Virus record (IMG/VR): IMGVR_UViG_3300042892_003360
Span: 1 to 38,188 of that record
Origin: a virus
DNA length: 38,188 nucleotides
Strand: one strand, 5' to 3'
The notes under the pieces are model-generated. The model was not told the origin of the DNA. It worked only from the letters and a program-made list of their open reading frames with translations, and did not search any database. Position 1 is the stretch's first letter; each line of letters begins with the position of its first letter. A program made the translations under genes and the position numbers. Of this stretch, positions 31,587 to 38,188 are shown piece after piece.

Positions 31587-32078
31587 TTATTTCTTTAATT
31601 TTTTACTTTTTGTTAATTCCTCAAATAGTTTTGAAAGTGATAATGAAGAGACTGATGTCTTTTCTGAATTACTTTTCATTGTATTGATTGGTGTTTTATA
31701 ACTATCTTTCTTTGTGTGTGAACTTAAATGTGAATTTTTTCTCATTCCATTAATTGCACCAATATTATCGGCTCTTTGTCTTGAATCTTTTCTATTTGAA
31801 ACTTGACCTCTTTCCAAATGTAAAATTTGATTACCCCACTTTTCCATTAACTCACCTCCACATAATTCATATTTTACACCTTCATTGGTTTTATCCATGT
31901 ACTTCATGTCGTGTAAAATTCTTTTAAGTTGGTTGTAATTAACTTTTTTTGTTTGTAGTAAATTTTTTGTACGCATAGTACCATCCGTGTCTGAACTATT
32001 TTGAGATAGTTTAGTTGCCAAATATTGTATGATATTTTCAGGTAGGTTAAACTCTCTACCCATTAATTCTTTATTCAT
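31587..32078 (-). CDS. Basic protein of unknown function
   Basis: A 163-residue Lys/Ser/Asn-rich protein. Residues 10-80 are helical with a conserved-looking patch (LKRILHDMKYMDKTNEGVKY, then ELCGGELMEKWGNQIL). The C-terminal 60 residues are Ser/Lys-rich and probably disordered, ending in KLFEELTKSKKLKK. It ends 1 nt before the repeat protein's start and overlaps 32071 by 8 nt, so the three genes are translated together. No family recognised. Confidence 0.7.
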   Translation of the reverse strand: MNKELMGREFNLPENIIQYLATKLSQNSSDTDGTMRTKNLLQTKKVNYNQLKRILHDMKYMDKTNEGVKYELCGGELMEKWGNQILHLERGQVSNRKDSRQRADNIGAINGMRKNSHLSSHTKKDSYKTPINTMKSNSEKTSVSSLSLSKLFEELTKSKKLKK

Positions 32079-32856
32079 TGTCGTTTAGATAGTCTAATAT
32101 GTCTTTTACTGTTAAATCATTATCTTTTAAAGAACTCTTTAAAGATTTTAATTGTCTCATTAAAATTGGGTTAATTTTTTTTTCGTCTATTTCAGTTTGG
32201 TCGTTTTTAACCAAATCATCTGATTTTGTTTTTTTCTTTAAGATACTTTCGATATATTCTTCAATGAATTTTTTAGAAGTTTCAATAAGTCTAACTTTAT
32301 CTTCGGGTAGTTTTTCATCGTAACCCATTTTCGCCATTCTTTCTTTTGCTTCTTCGTCTGAAAGACCTAATTCATCCTCAAAATGACTTTTAGCATCTTC
32401 AATGTCCTCATCGTTTCCTAACGTGTCTTCATATCCCAATGCCTTACTCATATCAGACTCTCCCCAATATCTCATTGTTGTAGCACCTTTTCTTGTTCCA
32501 CCCGCAATACCGAATGTTCCCATTTGTCCCATCGCTGACCTAACAACGTCATCACTTGTTGATTTTGATGTAATACCTTTAGTATTAGCGTTTGCAGGTT
32601 TTGAACCTGTCATGATGTTACCATCAGCATCAACAATCTCATCAAATTGTAACTCTTCTTGACTTGGGTCGGTTTCATCAACCTTATTTGGTATTTTTTT
32701 ATAGTCAGTCTTGTCTGATAACTCTTTTGCCATCTTACCCCACTTTTCTTTTTCTTTCTTAGTTGCACCCTTCTCGTTGGCCTTAGCATAGAAGAAACGT
32801 TGTTGCGATTTTGACGCAAATTTCTCTTCAATTACCTGTTTAATAAAATTATTCAT
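32071..32856 (-). CDS. Phage protein with SKSQQRFF motif, unknown function
   Basis: A 261-residue protein, first gene of the - strand block. Residues 10-45 carry EEKFASKSQQRFFYAKANEK and KWGKMAKEL, a short motif found at the start of many phage proteins associated with capsids and structural lattices. Residues 90-140 are Gly/Ser/Thr-rich (AMGQMGTFGIAGGTRKG). The C-terminal 100 residues are acidic helices. EFE-type patches suggest an assembly role; no catalytic site is seen. Late octamer 15 nt upstream, divergent from the adhesin gene. Confidence 0.75.
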   Translation of the reverse strand: MNNFIKQVIEEKFASKSQQRFFYAKANEKGATKKEKEKWGKMAKELSDKTDYKKIPNKVDETDPSQEELQFDEIVDADGNIMTGSKPANANTKGITSKSTSDDVVRSAMGQMGTFGIAGGTRKGATTMRYWGESDMSKALGYEDTLGNDEDIEDAKSHFEDELGLSDEEAKERMAKMGYDEKLPEDKVRLIETSKKFIEEYIESILKKKTKSDDLVKNDQTEIDEKKINPILMRQLKSLKSSLKDNDLTVKDILDYLNDNE

Positions 32857-32871
32857 CTAAATCAGTTTTAT

Positions 32872-32879
32872 TATAAATA
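32872..32879 (-). promoter_or_regulatory. Late-promoter octamer TATTTATA for the - strand block
   Basis: Exact octamer on the - strand, preceded by A, ending 15 nt before ATG 32856. It is 17 nt from the divergent octamer at 32897. Confidence 0.6.
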
Positions 32880-32896
32880 TCAAACGAAGGGAAAGA

Positions 32897-32904
32897 TATT
32901 TATA
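32897..32904 (+). promoter_or_regulatory. Late-promoter octamer TATTTATA for the adhesin gene
   Basis: Exact octamer, preceded by A, ending 5 nt before ATG 32910. It forms a back-to-back pair with 32872-32879 in a 53-bp divergent gap; each faces its own gene. Confidence 0.65.
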
Positions 32905-32909
32905 ATAAC

Positions 32910-35900
32910 ATGAATAACCAAAATATTTTAAAGTTTTACGGTACCAAGTTGGATATAAAGTTAGATAGTTCAGAATTATATGACTATGAATTATCCAAGG
33001 TTCAAGGTGATTACAACGTAGATGTGCTAGATTTAGGTACGCAAATCAACTATTCTGGATTAACAATTAATGATTCTTTAGGTGGATTTAGTTGTCAAAG
33101 ACAAACTATTACCCTAAAAGAAGTTGATAATAGAGTCAATAATGTAGATTACAACTACCTTGATGTCATTATGACGGTAGATTATTCCCAATTTGTTAGT
33201 CATTTTGGGGTGGGGTTTATACATACGATACTTAATAATAATATTTTTAGTTTAATTTTAAGTGACGATAATGTTCATTATTTTAAAATTGTTGCATTTA
33301 ATAGACCGTTGGAGGACCCAAGGAATGACGAAAATGGTATTTTAAACGTAACTGACAACTCACTTATTACATCTTTAGATGGATTTAATATATCATATAC
33401 CGAATCGATATTATCAAAAGATGACGTTCCTTTAACCTTTAATAGTGTAATTGACGATTTTTCAACCGAAGTTATTGAATGTGAAGAAAAATTAGAAAGT
33501 TTAACTAAATGTTGTTCACAACCTTTAAAGTTATCTAATAAACCTTGGGCTTATAAATTTAATACGGGTGACGGTATAGATAATTGTGACCCAATTATTA
33601 AAAGAAGAACTGAAAAAGGTTGGACTTTAGATTTTATTTTTAATAGAGAATCGTTACCGTGGTCAGCTGGCGGTGTTTTTTATTATATTGGTGTTAGGGG
33701 GGATGATGACGTAAGAAATTATGCGGATAATAATTTATCTTTTCGATTTACTCCCGATAAAAAAATAAAATGGAATTCTTTTCATTATTCAGGTTATTGT
33801 GGTACAAATGGTTACGGTGAGGATTTTTATCTTGCAAGTGGTGAAACACCTCAATTGTGTGTTAACGATGAAGATAAGGATTTTAACATAACAATTGTTT
33901 TTGATAGAAATAAAAGATTAACTGATTGTAATATTGAGAATGACGGTGGGTGGAACGATATGGTCGGTTTAAAAACTATAGACTACGTTAACACCGAAGT
34001 TACCGCAGTAACTTCAACAACAACCACAATCTACAGTACTACCGAAGAATTAAATAAAAAGTGGGCAGATGAAAGACAAGATAGGTTAGGTACGTTAAAA
34101 ATCTATCTAAATGGTAGACCAATTTATAAATTAAAAAATTGGGAGGAGATAATAACGTCAGATAGAGGGGTGCAACCACATGTTCAATCGTGGGGTGGCG
34201 GTACAGGATTAATGAATAATGTACACAATGGGGTTTCTTGTTTTAACATTAAGTCAATAAAATATTATGAGGACCCATTAGACTTTGTACATGTTAGACA
34301 TAATTTCTTAACGAGATTAAATCAATATGATTTTTCAATATGTGGAATTAATTGTGATGATGATATTTCAGGTCTTCCTATTCCTACACCAACTCCAACA
34401 CCTACCCAAACTAATACTCCAACACCGACATCAACGAGTACTCCAACACCTACACCCACACCTACACCCACAGTTGAACCAATTAGTTTTGATTTAGAAA
34501 TTGAAGTGTCTTCTGGGTCGATTATTGTTGATTTTACCGTTATTAGTAGTAAGTTAATAAATCAGGAAATAACAATACCTGTTATTTCGTATCTAAATCT
34601 ATTATCATCTGAGGTATTAACGGTTCAAGCTGACGTTGTTATTTTATCTGGCCAAACATCCGGCACAACTAGAGTTGAATTTGTCGATAGATTATTTAGT
34701 GAATTAGATTTAAGTGGTGACATTAATGTTGGACAAATATTAATAGATGGTTATGAATATGAAGTGTTTGCACAATTAGTGTTTAATACACCTACACCTA
34801 CAAGTACTCCGGTACCTACAGATACTCCAACTCCAACTGAAACTCCTACCCCGACTCCAACATTCACTAGTGCCCCAACTGTAACGCCTACACCTACACC
34901 AACGGCAACAGAGACAAGTACACCTACGCCGACACCAACGTTAGAACCAACACCAACTCCAACATCAACACCTATTATACCTAATAACGACTTTACATAT
35001 GTGATTATTCCCGGTAATGATATACTATATGTGATTATTCCAAATAATGATTTTACTTATAGATTAATACCAACTAACGATTTAAATAGTACAATAATAC
35101 CTAGTAGTGATTTAGAGTATTTGGTACTACCGTTAAACGACATTAATTACACATTAATACCAAACACAGATTTATCATATACATTAATTCCAAATAATGA
35201 TATACAATATAATTTATTAAACCCGTCAACAAATTTTTATGGTTTAATATCAATAGGGGAGGGTCCTGATGTTTGTGACTGTCCAGAGGGTGAATGTCCA
35301 AGATTTTATGTGACAGGAGATGGATTAACGTTTTGTGAATCAAATATTTTTGTTTCAAACGAATTTACAGGATTTAACGGTTATGGATATATCACATATG
35401 GTGGTTATTTTAAATCTATTAATTTAGATGGCACTAATACCGCAACATATAGAGATGCGTGTGCACCTTGCCCAACAACACCGACACCAACTCCTATACC
35501 AACGGAAACTCCAACACCAACACCTACGGAAACAAGTACCCCAACCCCAACGGCAACAAGTACACCAACACCAACAATGGTTCCATATAACAAAATTGTT
35601 GACTTAAACATAAATGATTCAATATCATATTCTGGAAGTGGAACAACGGTTACGGACATTTTGGGTAACACTAATGCTTATTTAAGTAATGTATCAACAC
35701 ATCAAAATGATGGATGTACTTCATCGATTGTCCTAAACGGTAATGACCAATTTATTATTACCACAACATCAATTGAATCATTTTATGATACTACAGATAC
35801 ATCTATATTCCTTTGGGTTTATTTAACCGATAATGGTGTAATATTGAGTGAACAAGGTGGAGGTGGGTTAAACTTTGATTGGCACGATTCACAAATTGAG

Positions 35901-37691
35901 TTGGTTAATGGAACATTGAAGTTTAGTGTTTGGCCATATGATGGTATAATAACATCATCAATATCAACACCTCTTAATAATTGGTACTATATTGGATTTA
36001 TACAGAATGGTACAACTTTAACCGCATATGTAAATGGTCAAAGTGCTGGTTCATCAACAGTTGTTAGACAGGTACCTCAACAAATAGGTGGTAATGGTTT
36101 ATATTATGCAATAGGTGCACCAGATAGTACAAACTTAGGTGATGGTTCATATTCTGCATTGAAATTTGGTAGATTAGAAATATGGGATGGTGCAATTTTA
36201 TCTTCAGATGTTTTACAGAACTATAATGATTCAGTAACCACTTGGATTTGTCCTACCCCAACACCAACTTCTACAAGTACACCGACACCAACACCTACAC
36301 CAACACCTACACCAACACCTACACAAGTTTGTGATACATTTACATTTAATAATGTTAATTCAACTACAACTTATAATAGTGCAACCGGAGGGTCAGATGG
36401 TGGATGGATTTCGTCGGCATATTCTACAGAAACGTATAGTAATCCTGTATCTGTAACATTTCAAACTTCATCAAATGGTAACTATCTTATGGGTGGTTTT
36501 TCTACTAACCCAACTTCATATGAAGATACATATCAAAATATAAGATATGGACTTTATGTACAAAATGGCTTCTTAGAGATTTATGAAAATGGTGGTCAGG
36601 CAACCGTTCCGGGTAGTATGACTAACTTATCAACTGACATATGGAAAGTAGAATATGATGGAACAAATGTTAAGTATTATAAAAATAGTAGTTTAATTTA
36701 TACATCACCAAACCCTGTAACACAACCATTACATATATTCTTTGCTCTTTTAACACCTAATGAAGGGGTTACCGATGTTTGTGTTATCGGGACACCAGAC
36801 CCTTTACCAACTCCTACACCGACACCGACCGCAACAAGTACACCAACACCGACTCCAACAGAAAGTCCTTTAGATTTTGAAATTTCAGGTACTTGTGTTG
36901 ATGACGGTGCGGTTAGTACACATCACTACACTGGTGGTTCAGGTTTTTATGATAGAGGTAATGGATTATATGATACCGAATTGGAGGCATTGAATGAAAC
37001 GCAATGGTCAACAGTTTTGAATCCTAATGGTTATGTTGGTTACGGTCTTCCAATATCCAACATTACGAAAACATATTGGGTTGCGATGAGAGATAGAAAC
37101 AACCAATCAAATATCATTGCAAAATCAATATTAGTTGATTGTGCACCAACACCTACTCCGACGAGTACACCCACACCTACTCCGACGAGTACACCCACAC
37201 CAACACCTACTCCGACGAGTACACCCACACCAACCCCAACACCAACGGCAGAACCGTCAGGTCTTATAGTTACAATTTTAGAGGTTGGTTCTAACGTTAT
37301 CATGTCAGGTTCGGGTTCACTTAATGTTACGGGACTAATTGAGGGTTCGGTACAAACGGCCGGAGGTGTTAACGGTACGTTGGGTTATTGGGTGATTGGT
37401 CAATCCAATCTATTTTTTGCTAGGAAATTTTTTGGAAATAATCTAAATGTTTACCCTAATAGTTTCGGTTCAGGATATACGGCACCAACATCATACTCAG
37501 GACAAACATTTGGTATTCAGGATGGGTCACTAGGTAAAGATATTATTTTACCAATTGGTTACACTTCAGGTAGTCCATTAAGTGGAACTGCAACGTTTGC
37601 AAATAAAACAATATCAAGTATGGGATTAACTCCTGGTACTTATCTGTATGATTGGGGAAGTGATTCGATAACATTACAAATCGGTTCTTAA
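32910..37691 (+). CDS. Giant modular adhesin or tail-fibre protein
   Basis: A 1593-residue protein of seven beta-rich or Cys-rich regions separated by six Thr-Pro linkers. Residues 1-491: N-terminal region with a concanavalin-like half ([29 protein letters not shown]). 522-626: beta domain. 689-768: eight 10-residue repeats. 769-853: Cys-rich. 890-1114: LamG-like lectin domain ([33 protein letters not shown]). 1139-1298: second lectin-like domain ([37 protein letters not shown]). 1318-1411 and 1447-1593: further beta domains. No signal peptide and no enzyme motif. Modules of this type recognise host surface sugars, so it is most likely the receptor-binding or head-decorating protein. Driven by its own octamer. 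Confidence 0.85.
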   Translation: MNNQNILKFYGTKLDIKLDSSELYDYELSKVQGDYNVDVLDLGTQINYSGLTINDSLGGFSCQRQTITLKEVDNRVNNVDYNYLDVIMTVDYSQFVSHFGVGFIHTILNNNIFSLILSDDNVHYFKIVAFNRPLEDPRNDENGILNVTDNSLITSLDGFNISYTESILSKDDVPLTFNSVIDDFSTEVIECEEKLESLTKCCSQPLKLSNKPWAYKFNTGDGIDNCDPIIKRRTEKGWTLDFIFNRESLPWSAGGVFYYIGVRGDDDVRNYADNNLSFRFTPDKKIKWNSFHYSGYCGTNGYGEDFYLASGETPQLCVNDEDKDFNITIVFDRNKRLTDCNIENDGGWNDMVGLKTIDYVNTEVTAVTSTTTTIYSTTEELNKKWADERQDRLGTLKIYLNGRPIYKLKNWEEIITSDRGVQPHVQSWGGGTGLMNNVHNGVSCFNIKSIKYYEDPLDFVHVRHNFLTRLNQYDFSICGINCDDDISGLPIPTPTPTPTQTNTPTPTSTSTPTPTPTPTPTVEPISFDLEIEVSSGSIIVDFTVISSKLINQEITIPVISYLNLLSSEVLTVQADVVILSGQTSGTTRVEFVDRLFSELDLSGDINVGQILIDGYEYEVFAQLVFNTPTPTSTPVPTDTPTPTETPTPTPTFTSAPTVTPTPTPTATETSTPTPTPTLEPTPTPTSTPIIPNNDFTYVIIPGNDILYVIIPNNDFTYRLIPTNDLNSTIIPSSDLEYLVLPLNDINYTLIPNTDLSYTLIPNNDIQYNLLNPSTNFYGLISIGEGPDVCDCPEGECPRFYVTGDGLTFCESNIFVSNEFTGFNGYGYITYGGYFKSINLDGTNTATYRDACAPCPTTPTPTPIPTETPTPTPTETSTPTPTATSTPTPTMVPYNKIVDLNINDSISYSGSGTTVTDILGNTNAYLSNVSTHQNDGCTSSIVLNGNDQFIITTTSIESFYDTTDTSIFLWVYLTDNGVILSEQGGGGLNFDWHDSQIELVNGTLKFSVWPYDGIITSSISTPLNNWYYIGFIQNGTTLTAYVNGQSAGSSTVVRQVPQQIGGNGLYYAIGAPDSTNLGDGSYSALKFGRLEIWDGAILSSDVLQNYNDSVTTWICPTPTPTSTSTPTPTPTPTPTPTPTQVCDTFTFNNVNSTTTYNSATGGSDGGWISSAYSTETYSNPVSVTFQTSSNGNYLMGGFSTNPTSYEDTYQNIRYGLYVQNGFLEIYENGGQATVPGSMTNLSTDIWKVEYDGTNVKYYKNSSLIYTSPNPVTQPLHIFFALLTPNEGVTDVCVIGTPDPLPTPTPTPTATSTPTPTPTESPLDFEISGTCVDDGAVSTHHYTGGSGFYDRGNGLYDTELEALNETQWSTVLNPNGYVGYGLPISNITKTYWVAMRDRNNQSNIIAKSILVDCAPTPTPTSTPTPTPTSTPTPTPTPTSTPTPTPTPTAEPSGLIVTILEVGSNVIMSGSGSLNVTGLIEGSVQTAGGVNGTLGYWVIGQSNLFFARKFFGNNLNVYPNSFGSGYTAPTSYSGQTFGIQDGSLGKDIILPIGYTSGSPLSGTATFANKTISSMGLTPGTYLYDWGSDSITLQIGS
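34383..37248 (+). repeat. Six Thr-Pro linker blocks within the adhesin
   Basis: Low-complexity ACA/CCA/CCT codon runs at about 34383-34472, 34788-34973, 35471-35576, 36252-36324, 36806-36860 and 37145-37248. They encode alternating Thr-Pro with Ser, Glu and Ala replacements (protein residues 492-521, 627-688, 854-889, 1115-1138, 1299-1317, 1412-1446). Such stretches are stiff, extended spacers and are likely sites for unequal recombination between fibre modules. Confidence 0.9.
34974..35213 (+). repeat. 8 x 30-bp repeat coding for decapeptide units
   Basis: Eight exact-length 10-residue units: [80 protein letters not shown]. The consensus is [ILV][IL]P-x-[NST]-D-[FIL]-x-[YS]-x. Unlike the Thr-Pro blocks, these are hydrophobic with strict spacing, as in a beta-roll or prism. 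Confidence 0.9.
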
Positions 37692-37733
37692 AAATAAAAA
37701 GTAACAAATAATAAAAGATACAACAGAATAAAG

Positions 37734-37741
37734 TATTTATA
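37734..37741 (+). promoter_or_regulatory. Late-promoter octamer TATTTATA before the last gene
   Basis: Exact octamer preceded by G, ending 20 nt before ATG 37762. No hairpin terminator is seen between the adhesin stop (37691) and this octamer. Confidence 0.6.
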
Positions 37742-37761
37742 ATAGACAAAATTAACAAACT

Positions 37762-38188
37762 ATGGCAGTAGGAGCAAGAATAACAAGTACAAACTTAAGT
37801 GGTAAGACAGCAACAGTAACGTTTATACCATATACAGGGGCAACATCAGGTACCACGGTAAACCTTGGAACTAAAACAATCCCTTTCAATAACATCAATA
37901 CACACCCGTATGGTGTTTATAATCTATACTTTGCTGAGTATGATTACACATACTCATTAACTGTAGACCAACCAGCCACAAGTGTTCAATCTTTTGTTTA
38001 TCAAAATGAAATGATTAATTCTGACAACTATGGTGCTGCGTTTTTGAATTTTAACGACTTTACCGCAGAAATTATTGACTTAGGTGTTGATACTAATGTA
38101 TGGAATAATCAGAATATATATGTGTTAGATAATTCAGGTTATATGCACTATTTCACAGGTGTTGACGATGGTGATGATAGATTAGTGA
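37762..38188 (+). CDS. Probable virion protein, partial (3' end beyond right edge)
   Basis: The first 142 residues of a protein with no stop before the window end. It begins MAVGARITSTNLSGKTATVT and continues with short strands and Thr/Ser-rich turns (GTTVNLGTKTIPFNNI, GVYNLYFAEYDYTYSLTVDQ, FTAEIIDLGVDT). The all-beta, low-charge make-up suits a fibre, whisker or decoration protein placed beside the adhesin. Late octamer 20 nt upstream. No family recognised. Confidence 0.78.
   Translation, partial: MAVGARITSTNLSGKTATVTFIPYTGATSGTTVNLGTKTIPFNNINTHPYGVYNLYFAEYDYTYSLTVDQPATSVQSFVYQNEMINSDNYGAAFLNFNDFTAEIIDLGVDTNVWNNQNIYVLDNSGYMHYFTGVDDGDDRLV

Noticed and set aside
32910-33000. Signal peptide or secretion as a host-type surface protein for the adhesin
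   Set aside because: The N-terminus is polar with no hydrophobic core; phage late octamer upstream supports a virion protein.
35405-35671. Gly-Val repeat frame opposite the adhesin
   Set aside because: It is the antisense of the Thr-Pro linkers; the same holds for the frame at 37040-37303.
34383-37248. CRISPR-like repeats
   Set aside because: The repeats are in-frame Thr-Pro codons of variable length, without equal spacers or palindromic repeats.
1-38188. Prophage or mobile element features (integrase, attachment sites, transposase)
   Set aside because: None seen on either strand; gene content is that of a lytic T4-like phage.
1-38188. tRNA genes
   Set aside because: No cloverleaf or GGTTCRA-type T-arm noticed in any intergenic gap; gaps are mostly below 100 bp. 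A tRNA search program would settle this.
1-38188. Alternative genetic code (stop codon reassignment)
   Set aside because: TAA and TGA both end well-defined genes, for example TGA at 1809-1811, and no conserved frame is interrupted.

Overview
The window is a stretch of a lytic T4-like myovirus genome (tailed phage, Caudoviricetes) that most likely infects a Flavobacterium-like member of the Bacteroidota. The T4 morphogenesis order is clear on the + strand: large terminase (gp17-like), portal (gp20-like), a small core-type protein, prohead protease (gp21-like), acidic scaffold (gp22-like) and major capsid protein (gp23-like). The host guess rests on four points: the DNA is strongly A+T rich; no start codon has a convincing Shine-Dalgarno sequence; several promoters fit the Bacteroidota pattern TTTG-N19/20-TAnnTTTG; and the phage carries a bS21 ribosomal protein of Bacteroidota type. 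I saw no integrase, excisionase, lysogeny repressor, tRNA, CRISPR array or insertion sequence.

Layout. 1-1433 (-): 5' part of a ClpC-like AAA+ ATPase that runs off the left edge, with a host-type promoter. 1566-2599 (+): a KTSC-domain protein and a nucleotidyltransferase. 2669-6198 (+): four tightly packed genes of unknown, probably virion, function, closed by a terminator. 6244-15074 (+): head-assembly block, interrupted by a convergent bS21 gene on the - strand. 15154-15910 (+): a small SAP-like protein and dCMP deaminase. 15911-32856 (-): a long block of virion and baseplate genes (OB-fold hub protein, membrane-active-looking protein, beta-rich structural protein), a gp55-like late sigma factor, three glycosyltransferases, PhoH-like ATPase, dUTPase and a set of repeat-bearing and low-complexity proteins. 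32910-38188 (+): a 1593-residue modular adhesin with Thr-Pro linkers and lectin-like domains, then the start of another probable virion gene.

How it fits together. Host-type promoters stand before clp, one glycosyltransferase, the SAP-like/dCMP deaminase pair and probably the 10912 gene. Late genes are instead headed by a different octamer, TATTTATA, found ten times exactly and twice with one mismatch, always between genes and always in the same orientation to the gene it precedes. It is the exact reverse complement of the T4 late promoter TATAAATA, and the window encodes a gp55-like sigma that could read it. In four cases the octamer ends exactly 3 nt before the ATG, and one host-type box ends 4 nt before an ATG, which points to leaderless or near-leaderless late mRNAs. 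Together with the absence of Shine-Dalgarno sites and the phage-borne bS21, this suggests a coordinated late transcription/translation takeover; that link is an inference. dCMP deaminase and dUTPase feed dTMP synthesis. The glycosyltransferases may decorate virion proteins, possibly the Thr-rich adhesin linkers.
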